Below are positions 1 to 10,640 of a stretch of DNA of 64,000 nucleotides, one piece after another. Under the pieces are notes generated by a model. That model made no database searches. It was not told the origin of the DNA and worked only from the letters and a program-made list of their open reading frames with translations. Made by a program: the position numbers and the translations under genes. The DNA lies in contig CM119265.1 of assembly GCA_051294375.1 (NCBI GenBank), forward strand, positions 1,954,267 through 2,018,266. The letters are read 5' to 3'. Source of the DNA: Paraspadella gotoi. Taxonomy: Eukaryota > Chaetognatha. Within the stretch, counting starts at the first letter, position 1. The number at the start of each line of letters is the position of its first letter.

Positions 1-1746
1 CGGCGCAGGTGACGGACGATTACGGCGTGCACCTGGCGAGATTCACCTGCGACCCACGAAACGGCGTCGACGTCAGCGTTCGACAGATGTCGTCTGTGCT
101 ACTGAGACAGTTGAGTATATGGTGTCGGATCTCTCTCTCTCTCTCTCTCTCCTTTTTGTCAATACCCTTTCCCCCCCCCCTCACCGCAGATACGTTGAGA
201 GTCATTGGAGCGCTGAGGCGGACAGGTTCCACGCCCCTGAGACGCCCGCTTCCTCGAAGGCCTCGATCCGCGCCCTGCTTCCTGTCGGCCTCAAACAAGA
301 CGCCGCTAAAGTTCGCGGCGCCGTCGCCGCCGCCATCGCCGCCGTCGCTCATTGGGACTTTCCGGAACAGTGGCCGGATCTGTTCAGTCTTTTGATGGAG
401 GTCGGGGGAAAGAGGAGAAAGGAATGAATAAATGAATGAATGAATGAATGAATGAATGAAGGAATTTTAATTTTTAAAGAATAAACCCACGGCCTTCAGG
501 CTCTGACCTCCGGCGACTCTAACGCGGTTCACGGGGCGATGAGAGTTCTCACCGAAGTGTCACGTGATGTCACTGACATGCAGGTTCGTCCTTTCGAGTC
601 TTCCCTACCTTTTATCTTTCGTTTATTTCGTTTCATTTATTGAATTTTTTATGGTCAATGTTTTTTCAGTGTAGGAGATCAACTTTTGACTTTTTCATGT
701 TTCTTCGTTTTAGTAATTTATTGTTGGAGTGGAAATGTTGATTGGATTGCCTAATCACCCTAATGCAAGTTTTTTTTTTATTTATAAACCACTCGCTAAT
801 ATTAGATCGTTTAATTAGCGAGCGGTTTTAGATTATATTAGTTAATGATATTTATTTATTTTCCTTCTTTTTTTTATTCCCCAGGTTCCTCATGTCGCCC
901 CAGTCGTCTTTCCTGAACTCTATCGGTAAATTGACTTGATACCCTTGGCCTTATCTTAATTTATAAAGCAGAGTAACTTGTGGTTCATTTCAGATTTGAT
1001 ATTGTAGTAGTCAAGAGTTGACTATTTTAAGCTCACTTTAACTTTTACTTACTTTTATACTTACTTTCTTCCTCTTGTCTCCCCCCCACACTACGCCCCC
1101 TCTTCTTTCCTCAGAATTTTCTCGCAACCTTCCAACTTCTCGGTTCGGACTCGAACCCGGGCCGTCGAGATCTTCTCCACCCTCGCATCCCTCATAGTCA
1201 ACATCAATCAGCTGCACAAAGGTTAGTCCTTAACGATTCTTCGTCCTCATCGTTTCTCAAATAATCTTTTTGTTTAATAATTTATTTAGTCGTTTTATTT
1301 ATTTGTTTGTTTGTTTAGGCATCGCTAAGCAACTTCTCTACCCTTACGCCTTCCCCCAGTTCATCGAGGCTTTCATCGAGGTGAGTGACATGGAAAGAAT
1401 CTTAACTGTTAGACCTGACATCGACATCGACATCCACCACCTCTCAGGAACTCTCCTCTCCCGGCAACGGCCACCGATCCGATTCTGGGGTCAAGATGGA
1501 AGTCCTCAAATGTCTCTCCTCCTTGACGAGGAATTGCGGGTCTCGAATGGCGCCCTTCATGCCACGCCTCCTCCCCGTCGTCTGGAATCTTTTGACGGCG
1601 TCGGCGCGCCGGTACGTGGATAGCGTGGTCAACGGCGACGCCGGGGGATTCGCCGACGATCCGACCGACTCGGATTCCGGCGAAGTCTTCAGCTTCGAGA
1701 ATCTCGTCTTCAATCTCTTCGATTTTCTCTCCAGGTTCGATTGGAT

Positions 1747-1779
<33 letters not shown>

Positions 1780-2401
1780 AGAGATGTCGGAGACAATATT
1801 CAGTACTTCACCCTCTAACAGATGAGCGATTAGAAGCTGTGTAGCGGGCATTACTCGGGTTCACCTCCTCCCTAACATAGGGGCTCATTGAGTAAAGCCT
1901 TCTGATTATGGCTCATTAGGTACCAGGCTTAATCCAATCCCCGGGCGTGGACAACCCCCAAGCCTGGTTTCAATCTCAGGAATCGTTTCATTGCTGTCGA
2001 GGCGGATGAAAAAAGTTAATTGTTAAATATTATTTATACTAGTATTACTTGTGATTGCTGCTATTTGCTGTGCTTTCCACTCAAATCTTCCTCAACCCCT
2101 TTCCCTTAACTCCAGCATGATCGACTCGACCAAATTCAAGTCGGCCGTCAAGTCCGCCCTCACCGATCTCATCTACTACATCATAATCTACATGCAGGTG
2201 ATGAAGTCACTCTTGATCCCTTTCGATGCAGTCTCACATAATTTTCCATGCAGTCTCGCATGATTCTCGATGCAGTCTCACATCATTCATGCAGTCCACA
2301 TCCTCGATTTCAGATAACCGAAGAGCAAATCGAAAAGTGGGACGAGGATCCTGACAAATTCGTCGAGGACGAGGACGAAGAAACCTTTTCATACTCCATC
2401 A

Positions 2402-2436
<35 letters not shown>

Positions 2437-5400
2437 TCAAGAGTCAAGCGTTTCATCTCCTCTTCAGGATTGAGAGATCGAGACAGACAGAGAAAAAGAG
2501 AGAGAGAAAGAGAGAGAGTCGTCAAGAGTCAATGTTGGACTCAAACATTTGCGAAATGTCGGATTTGAAGTAGCTCATCATCAAGTGTTTCATCTCCTCT
2601 TCAGGATCTCGGGTCTCGATCTTCTTCTCAGCCTCGGATCGGAATTCGAGGATGAAGGACTCGCCGAGTCGCTCGTCGCCGCCGTCGACCGACACCTCCA
2701 GGTCCTTGTTTTGTTGTTGTTGTTGTCGTCGGGGAGGAGGAAAAAATGCTAGATTTGTCCTTCATCTTTTCAGGAATCGGAGGCTATGCGTCTCTCGGCG
2801 ACGACTTCCGGCGCCAATTCGTTTTGGTGGAAAATTCGAGAGTCAGTCTTTTTGGCTGTGGGGTCGCTCAAGGTTTGGATGGTGAGGGTTTGGGAGTGGA
2901 AGGTGGGGGCGTAGAACTGAGGGGTTGAAATTAGTGGGGGTATGGTAACAGTCGGGTTGCCTGTGATGCCCATTGGATGGAGGATCTCACTGTTGGCTTT
3001 GGGGGCTTCCGACCCTCAGTCTGGGATGGTGTGTTCCCCCTCTGAGCCAATGGGATTGGCTGAACGATGATGGACGTGACGCGGTGTGAATATACCGCCA
3101 CAGGGGACTAAAATTCAGTCTTGTCTTTTCTTCCTTCATTCTTTTCTTCTTTTCTTCCTTCATTCTTTTCTTCTTTTCTTCCTTCATTCTTTTCTTCTTT
3201 TCTTCCTTCATTTTTTTCTTCTTGTCTTCCTTCATTCTTTTCTTCTTTTCTTCACTCTTTCCTTCCTTCCGTCAATTTATTCTTCAGTCCTTCTTTCCTT
3301 TTCTCCTCTTATAATCACCTCCCCAAACTAACCAACTTCCACTTCCCCCCCCTTCAGTCAGCCTTGGAAGAAAATCGAAGTTTCGACGTCGGAGATTTCG
3401 GCAGTCGCGTCTTAATGAGCGACGCTTCATCCTCCGCTTCGCCTTATTTATTGGGTAAGGGACTGGTGAAGCGGAATGCCATGCCATGCTATTTCACTTA
3501 CTCCTTCCCCCTCCCAAGGCCGGTGCCTTTGGACGGCGTCTCGCTTCTGCTCCTCCCTCGACGACTCTTCCAACAACAAGCTGCTCTCCGCGACGGCTAC
3601 GGCGCTGCAGCCTCCGCTCGATCCGCAGCAGCAGCAGCAGCCGGCCTGCGTCCGCCTCTCCGCCGTCCGCGCCCTCTACAGCTTCTGCGAACACTACAAG
3701 CTGGTCGAATCGACGGCGAAATTGAAGCCGTTCGCCGCGCCGTTTCTGGATGGTCTCGTTGCCTTGGCGATGCAGGTGGTGTTGCCTTCAGAGGCTCGGA
3801 GGCGTTAATGATAATATTTTATCATTTATTATATTCTAATCCTTTCTTTTGACCTCCAGTATTCGACGGACGTGTTGTGCCTTTGTCTCGAGACTCTGGT
3901 CATATTTGTCCCCGTCGATCGAGACTTTGTCGCCTCAAGAGAATCCGTCGTCTCGCCCTTCGCCATCGCCGTCTTCCTGCGGCACAGGTCAGTGGAGACA
4001 AATGATCTCGAGTGGGTCTCCATCTCTTGAGAGTTTTAATTTGAAGACTTTGTCTAAATTTTCCCATTTTGCAGTTCTGATCCCCTCATCTCTTCCCTCT
4101 GTCAAGACCTCTTCCGCGAGCTTTGTCTCTGTCCGCCTTCTTGTCGTCTCTCCCTCCAACAGCGCCTCATTCCCACTCTCGTCTCCATCCTTTCCTCCTC
4201 TTCCTCCTCTCTGGACACCGACCTTCCTTCCCTCGCCCTCGACCTCCTCACCACTCTCGTCCGCAACACTCCGCCTCCTCTCTCCGACACTCTCATCACG
4301 CAGGCTTTTCCCGCGGCGGCGACGGCGACGCTCCGTTCCGACGACACCGGAATCCTCCAAAGCGGCGGCGAGTGCCTTCGCGCCTTCCTCTCCGTCGGGG
4401 GACGTCAACAACTCGAGTCTTGGCACGACGAGAGCGGGAACAACGGTCTCTCCTACGTCTTTCAGGTTGGTGACTTTTAATCTCATTTGCATATTGCAGC
4501 GAGCGAAGTTTCGTTTTCTATTTCTGTCATAAGATTTAGTTGTGAAGTTTGGTTTTGTAGAGCTCTTTGTTTTTTCGTGGCTTCCTGGCTTCACCTTATT
4601 ATTCCTTTTATTGGGTGGGGGGAAAGGTCGGCAAGGGGGGCATTCGTCTGTTAAAGATATCAATGAAGGCAAACAAAATGGCGATATTTATCCTTCCCGT
4701 TTTCTCCTCCAACCAAGGTGGCCAACAAAGTCCTGGACCCCAAAAGCCCCGAGTTCTCCTCGTCTCAAATCGGCAAGCTCATCTCTACTCTCTTCCAAAA
4801 GACGGGCGACGCGGGAGACCTCGGCGAACACCTCGAACTCGTCCTCAGAGCAGTCCTCTCTAAGATGCAGCAGGCGCAGACCCTCAGCGTCGTGCAGAGC
4901 CTCTGCATGGTCTTCGCCCATCTCTTCAACACCAGGCTGGGTTGGTAGAGAGAGAGAGTGAAATAGAGAGATATATATAAATTTTATTTTTCTCCTTCCT
5001 CCAGAGGCGGCTTTAGAGTTTCTCTCTGCACTTCCTGATCCTTCGGGAAAACCAGCCCTCGATTTCGTGCTCAACGTTTGGCTTTCGCGTCAGCATCTTT
5101 TCTTTGGGCGGTGAGTGTCTGAGTAATTGTCTCTGGAATGCCATTGTCTCTGGAATGGCATTGTCTCTGGAATGGCATTGTCTCTGGAATGGCGTTGTCT
5201 CTGGAATGGCGTTGTCTCTGGAATGGCGTTTTCTTGGGGTGGGGTTGTCTTTGCTTTGGTGTGGTATTGTCTTTGAAGTGGCTTTGTCTTTAGAGTTTGG
5301 TCAATGTGATCACTCCCTCTCTCTCCCTCTCCCTCCAGATACGAGACGAAAGTGTCGATCCTCGCTTTGGCCAAACTCTTCCTTCACACAATCGAGACTA

Positions 5401-6196
5401 ACGACTCCAGGATTCACGCCATTCAAGTGAGATTAACAACAACAACAGTAAAATACAATTTTGAGGCATTGAGATTGGCATCTAGATTCAGATACTCAAA
5501 AAGATGTCCTCAGCAAATTCGTTGTTTCGGTCGACCACGTCAATCAATCTCTCGATCTGTCCGTGTGATCAACCTTTCCATCACGTGCGACCACTATGTC
5601 CCCTCCCCCTCCCGAAACAGGTCCAAGGCGACCAGATCCTCCCCGACGTCGACGCCGCCATCCAAACTCGTTCCAAGTCCCGCGCGGCGCCTCCTCCTCG
5701 CTTCGCCTCCATCCCCGCCGCCGTCAAGATCTACAAACTCCTCGTGGGCGAGATCGGCCACGCCCTCGAAGACCGGGAGGTGGCGGGCGGGGAGGAAGGG
5801 GAGGACGAGTGGGAGGACGAGGACGAAGAGGAGGAAGGCGGAGGAACGGCCATTTCCGATCTTCTGGCCAGCGGAGATTCGGGTGAGTTCAGCGGGGGGG
5901 GGATGAGTGAGGTAAGGATCTTCATCTTTTTCAACCCCCCTTTTCCCCCCTCGGCCTTTTAAGGCATCAACGATCGCTTGGCCTCGGACTTTCGCGACTT
6001 TTGCGACGAAGCCGACGACGATGAAGAGGAAGACGACCCCGACGTCCGCGCGGACCCCGTCCATTCGATGGACGTGACGCGTCACTTGTCAGACCTCTGC
6101 CGTCAACTCGCCGCCCACTCGTTCCACGCCGAGCTGACGAGCCACTTGACGCCGGCCGAGCTCAAGACTCTCGAGAAGCTGGGCATTCCGGCGTGA
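1..6196 (+). CDS. IPO9: Importin-9 (karyopherin beta), 5' truncated by window edge
   Basis: Nuclear import receptor of the importin-beta family, which carries cargo such as core histones through nuclear pores in a RanGTP-controlled way. The frame enters at base 3 and follows human IPO9 closely through 20 exons: 3-109, 190-400, 500-583, 885-925, 1115-1221, 1319-1380, 1448-1734, 2116-2197, 2314-2402, 2605-2701, 2774-2872, 3358-3454, 3519-3775, 3860-3987, 4075-4465, 4718-4940, 5005-5110, 5339-5426, 5621-5882, 5964-6196. All phases join without a break. Diagnostic stretches are [16 protein letters not shown] near the start, GFENLVF-like and [14 protein letters not shown] in the middle, [16 protein letters not shown] late, and the acidic stretch followed by [15 protein letters not shown] before the TGA. 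Two acceptors (before 3519 and 4718) are AAG rather than CAG. A CAG5 run and an inserted linker sit in exon 13. HEAT repeats fill most of the protein. The first coding exon lies left of the window. Confidence 0.96.
2403..2433 (+). repeat. (GA)n microsatellite growing from a 5' splice site
   Basis: The donor GTGAGA of the IPO9 intron after exon 2314-2402 runs directly into about 15 GA units. A second, imperfect GA/AAAGAG tract follows at about 2487-2518. Confidence 0.9.
2434..2604 (+). repeat. Duplicated intron segment with decoy 3' splice site
   Basis: GTCGTCAAGAGTCAA occurs at about 2434 and again at about 2518. TTTCATCTCCTCTTCAGGAT occurs at about 2450 and about 2587. The second copy provides the true acceptor before the exon at 2605 (reading frame continues RISGLDLL). 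The first gives an identical but false acceptor at about 2467. Confidence 0.8.
2943..3066 (-). repeat. Dispersed non-autonomous element, partial copy in IPO9 intron
   Basis: This segment is the reverse complement of most of the element at 7400-7780. Both share the block from GGCTCAGAGGGGGAACACAC to GCATCACAGGCAACCCG. This copy lacks an internal stretch of about 85 nt that is present in the other. Confidence 0.85.
3131..3250 (+). repeat. 24-nt pyrimidine minisatellite, about 5 copies
   Basis: The unit TTCCTTCATTCTTTTCTTCT plus four bases repeats at 3131, 3155, 3179, 3203 and 3227, within the IPO9 intron 2873-3357. It creates spurious open frames on both strands. Confidence 0.9.
5126..5227 (+). 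repeat. 17-nt minisatellite, 6 copies
   Basis: The unit ATTGTCTCTGGAATGGC repeats six times with few changes in the IPO9 intron 5111-5338 and then decays into TTGTCTTTG-like units. Confidence 0.9.
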
Positions 6197-6305
6197 TGCT
6201 TCCCACTTTTTTGTTTGTTTATTTTAGCTGTAGAGAGTCTACGGCACGATGGAGCCTTTCTTCGTCGTAGTTGTTACTTCTTTCCAAAGTTGGAATCTGA
6301 TGGGA

Positions 6306-6311
6306 ATTAAA
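6306..6311 (+). promoter_or_regulatory. Candidate polyadenylation signal of IPO9
   Basis: ATTAAA lies 110 nt after the IPO9 stop and is followed by a T/G-rich stretch. It is the first recognisable signal after the stop codon. Confidence 0.5.
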
Positions 6312-6316
6312 AATAC

Positions 6317-6929
6317 ACTGTGCTGTATTGAAGGGAAGCATCCTGTCTCTTCTTTTCGTTCGTTTTTTCTTGAAGGACTGAAGAAGGAATTCGTTGTGTT
6401 TACAACGAAGAGATGATTATTAGATTTGACAATTTCTCGTGAATAATTTTCAAGCGAACAACGAGTTATAGAAAAATATTATATTTAACTGACGTTTACA
6501 TAGTAGTTCAAAGTGAAACCGAGAAAAGCGGAAATGAAAAAAGCGTCGGTTTACTGCTTGTTATGATTAATATTGTTATCATGACTCAAAATAGGAATTG
6601 ATGCCCATTCGATTAAGTATTTCTCAATCTATTAATTTGGATTTTTTAAAAGAAAAAACAAAAGATTCACAAACTGACGTGCAAATTTAATCGGATGGCA
6701 AATTAGTTTTTCTCTTTGGGCCGAGAGGGGAAAGTCATTTGCTTACTTTGAGGCTTCATATTATTGAGGATTAGATTTTTTTCAAATACGAACTTTTTGA
6801 TCTTATTGGTAATTGATTTTTCTGTTGACTTTCCCGCAATTTCCAGAATGATCGCCTAAATCTGAACAGCGCGGACTGTTTTTTAACTTCGTTTTTCGGT
6901 CCGCTCTTCCTCCTCCTCCTTTCGTCGGA
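6317..6929. other. Intergenic region IPO9-VPS16
   Basis: AT-rich DNA after the IPO9 3' UTR and before the VPS16 start. I see no coding exon. The last ~100 nt should hold the VPS16 5' UTR and promoter; there is no clear TATA box. Confidence 0.5.
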
Positions 6930-9900
6930 ATGTCCTCCATGATTTCGGCGGGATGGAGCGGCCTTGGCGAGACCTTCTACCGCAATTTCGAACTCTACTC
7001 GATGGAATGGGATCCCAACTTCGTGGACTTGTCCCGATGCCAAGTCGCCGCGGCGCCTTACGGCGGCCCGATCGCCCTGGTCTCGCGCCCGGTGGCGCCG
7101 GCTAAGCCCATCATCGACGTCTACAACTGTTCTGGTCGACCGCTGAGTTCCATCAAGTGGAATAGCGGGAAGTTGGTCGGAGTCGCTTGGTCGGCGTCCG
7201 AGGATCTCGTCTGCGTACAGGAGGACGGAACCGTCCTCATCTACGACATCTTCGGAGACTTCAAACGGACCGTCAGCATGGGACACGAGGCCAAGGAGAT
7301 GAGGGTTATTGATTGCAAAACCTTCGTCACCGAGCAGGTAAAGACTGATGAGTGAACTGGCTAAAGGGCGCCCGTCTACGAAATCCGCTATATACACTTT
7401 TAAAATGTTATACAACAAGCCGGGTGAATAAACGAGAGTGAGAGTCTTGATTGAAAACTTGCAGGTTCCTGCTATGTTATTATCTTGTGAGTGTGAGGCC
7501 TTAACACACCGCCTCCATCGTTAAGCCAACCCCATTGGCTCAGAGGGGGAACACACCATCCCAAGCGTTGCGTTCCATCCTAACGACTTCCCTCTGCGTT
7601 GGCAAAGCGAGACCGTCCTCGGGTAACCGCGCCAGTGACAGGAGGCGTCACTGAGGGTCGGAAGCCCCCAAAGCCAACAGTGAGATGCCCCATCCCAATG
7701 GGCATCACAGGCAACCCGGCTGTTGCCATAACACCTCATTTAATAAATGAATGGATAATTCTTATATTGGGTCTAACATTTTTCTGTATAACTAATTCGG
7801 TTATTTCATTGTTTCTTTATTAATCCGACTTTCGATGACCGGATTATATAAAGCATTGAAGAGACAGAAATAGCGGTTATGAGTTAGTGACAACAGAACC
7901 ATTAGCCACCTTTATCCTGATAAAGTTCCATCCTTCGAAAAGATCCGGAATAAAACTATCTTCCTCCTCCTCCTCCCTCAGGGTACCGGCGTGGCGGTCA
8001 TGACGACCGCCTTCCGCATCTTCGTCGTCAACCACATCGAGAGCAGCGACCCGCGCATCCGTCGCCTGGCGGAAATCCCCGGCCTCGCGTCGCCGCCAAA
8101 CGCCTGGACGGTCTTCTACTCTGACCGTCAAACCAAAGCCCTGGTTGCCCACGATAAAGGCCTCTTCCAGGCGGACGCTTCCGGCCAACATCGACGCCTG
8201 ACGCCGCCCGTCGGCGACCGCTACGACGCCGCCTCGTGGCGCGTTCGGTTCATCGCCGTCAGCTTCAACCAAAAATATCTGGCGCTTCTCTCGGATTCCG
8301 GCGTCGTTTGGGTCGGCGAACTCGATCTCGCCAAGACTCACGCCGTTCAAACGCTCAGCGGCGTTGCCGGCGCTACGAGGATGGAATTTTGCGGGGCGGG
8401 CGCCGTGGTCGTCGCTACTGAAGAGTCGCTTCGCGTCGTCGGCAAAGCGGACGAGTTTCGCATCTTTTGCGACGAAGGACCCGTCGCTCTCGTCCCGGAA
8501 TTAGACGGACTTCGACTCATCTCCGTCGCGCGCCACGAGCTGTTGCAACGCGTGCCCCGACCCGTCGAGGACGTCTTCATGATCGGCTCCATGCGCGCGG
8601 GCAGCATGCTTTACGAAGCCTACAAGGAATACGAGAAGAAGAGCAAGCGGGCGGACGAGTACATTCGGGTGATCCTAGAGCAAGGCTCCATGCCTGACGC
8701 CGTCGATCAATGCGTCATGGCCGCCGCGGAAGAGTTCGAGTCCAAACTGCAGAAGGAGCTGCTAAGGGCGGCCTCCTTTGGGAAGTGCTTCGAGACCGCC
8801 GTCGATTCCAACAAGTTCGTCGACGTCTGCCGCAGCTCGCGCATCCTCCACAACGTCCGCCACGACAATCACGTCGCCATCCCGCTCACCTTCTCTCAGC
8901 TCAAACAGCTGACCGTGCCCGTTCTGGTGGACAGGCTGGTCCTCCGCCGCCAGTACGGCCTCGCCCTCAAAATTTGTCAATACCTCAAGATGTCCGAGGC
9001 GGAGGGAGCCGCGCGCATCCTCGCCCACTGGGCTCGATTCAAAGTGCTGCAGCAGCATCTTCCCGACGATCGCATCGCCCGCGCCATCGTCGACAAGGTC
9101 AAGGATACGGCGGGCATCTCCTACGCGGATATCGCCGAAGAAGCCTACGAACGAGGCCGACCCGAGCTGGCCATAGCCCTGCTGGATCACGAGCCAAAGG
9201 CCAGCAGGCAGGGACGCCTGTTGCTCAAGATGAAGGAAGAGAAATTGGCGCTGAAGAAGGCGATCGAATCGGGCGACACGGATTTCATCTACTTGGTTCT
9301 CCTCCACATGAGGTCCTCGCCCGATTCATCCCCTGGACAGTTCTTCATGATTCTTCAGAACAAAGAATTCGAGCCCGCCCTCCATCTCTTCGTACAGTAC
9401 TGCAAGGAGAGGCCGGAACGGGCGCAGGATCTCCAGTATCTCTACGAGCAAGAGTTGAATCCCAACGCGATGGCCGAGTGGCATCTGGAGGAAGCCCTTA
9501 AGTCGGGAGATCTCAACGCGAGGCTTTCCCAGTTGAGGGCCGCTTCGGAGAAGTTCAAGCTGCAGAACGAACAACATTCCAGGTGGGTTGACCAGGAAAA
9601 AAAAAGGATATTAAAGAAAGAGAATATGGGAAAAAGATCATGAAAAATGGATGAAAAATTCGGTCTTCTAGGAAGAAAAGGTGTAAGAGAAAAGGTCTAA
9701 GAGAAGAGGTCCGGAAAAAAACCCCAAATTTCTTAATTAAAAAAATTAATTTGTGTTGTATATTTTTCCTTTTTCCTTTTTCACTCCAGATTCACCGACG
9801 ATCAAATCAAACTGTTGCGATTCCAAAAGAAACTTGAAGACGAGTTGGAGAAACCTTTCCTCGATCTCAGTCTCCAGGAGACGATGTTCTCTCTCACATC

Positions 9901-10312
9901 CATCGGCCAACACAAACACGTGGAGCAGTTGAGGAAAGACTTCAAGGTGGGCGACCGTCGATTATGCTGGATGAAGGTCACCGCCCTCTCCGAAGCGGGC
10001 GACTGGACAGAACTCGAGCGATTCTCCAATTCCAAACTCGCCTCCAAATTTGGCGGAGAGCACTTTGTCGACGTCTGCCTCCAGCACGACAATAAGTTCG
10101 AGGCCAAGAAATACTTGCAAAAAGTCAGCAAGCCCAATAAGGTCAAATACTGCCTCAAGGCCGGCCAACTGGAGATGGCCGCCGACTTTGCGGCCGCCGC
10201 CAAGAGCCCCGACGATCTCTTGTCGGTCTTGCAGCGCTGCGGACCCATGGACTCTGTGCTGGCCGACAAAATTCGTCTCTTGCGTGGGCAGTTGTTGGAG
10301 AGAAGCAAATGA
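6930..10312 (+). CDS. VPS16: VPS16, core subunit of HOPS/CORVET tethering complexes
   Basis: VPS16 binds VPS33 and forms part of the class C core that tethers endosomes, lysosomes and autophagosomes before SNARE fusion. There are three exons: 6930-7337, 7982-9582 and 9790-10312 (stop TGA), giving about 843 aa against 839 in human. The N-terminal part carries the beta-propeller with hallmarks such as FYRNFELYSMEWD, AAPYGGPIAL and LVCVQEDGTVLIY. The C-terminal alpha-solenoid (Vps16_C) shows KEYEKKSKRADEYIR, LRAASFGKCF, TFSQLKQLTVPVLVDRLVLR, RILAHWARFKV, ISYADIAEEAYERGR and KAIESGDTDFI. The ATG at 6930 is chosen because the match to the family N terminus begins a few residues later and no upstream in-frame homology is seen. 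The first intron carries a complete dispersed element. The third exon opens with FTDDQIKLLRFQKKLEDEL, matching the family. Confidence 0.97.
7400..7780 (-). repeat. Dispersed non-autonomous element, longest copy, in VPS16 intron
   Basis: Read on the minus strand it begins with CCAATATAAGAATTATCCAT and ends near TTTTCAATCAAGACTCTCAC, with CTCGTTTATTCACC after that. The same two ends flank different middles in copies at 13280, 29428, 30112 and 30535. There is no coding capacity. It could be a MITE or a SINE; I do not see convincing terminal inverted repeats or a tRNA head. Confidence 0.75.
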
Positions 10313-10640
10313 GAATTTCTTTTTATTTCTAGTCAAGAGTTTCGCGTTATGGTTTCTTTACCTTGTTGTTTTCATGTCCCGCAGCGCCCGGAATTTCCCT
10401 AAATGGGTCAGAATATCGTATGAATTTTGTTATTAGTTTGCATATTTTACTGTAGCTCACGAAAAAATTCTTTTTCAGCCAAAAAAAGTTATAAAACACG
10501 ATGCCTTAAAATCGCACCGACTGCAATATTTTTTTAATTCTTTGGTTTTGAGCCAAAATGTAAAAAGACGACCCTCGACGCTTTTTCTCAATATTTTTCC
10601 CCTGAAAGAGAAAGAGAAAGAGAGAGAGAGAGAGAAAAAA
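10313..10640. other. Intergenic region VPS16-PPP4R1
   Basis: Only 328 nt separate the VPS16 stop from the PPP4R1 start. It must hold the VPS16 3' end and the PPP4R1 promoter. A GAAAGAGAAAGAGAGAGAGA tract at about 10605-10635 abuts the PPP4R1 start codon. Confidence 0.6.

Noticed and set aside
2987-3235. Minus-strand Lys/Glu-rich frame of repeated KEEKKKRM units
   Set aside because: It is the antisense reading of the 24-nt pyrimidine minisatellite in an IPO9 intron.
3121-3852. Plus-strand 243-codon frame across an IPO9 intron and exon
   Set aside because: The first part is a Phe/Ser reading of the minisatellite and the last part is exon 3519-3775 in the wrong frame.
5090-5374. Minus-strand frame with repeated [12 protein letters not shown] units
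   Set aside because: Product of the 17-nt tandem repeat in an intron.
5594-6085. Minus-strand 163-codon frame
   Set aside because: Antisense of the last IPO9 exons, which have clear homology on the plus strand.
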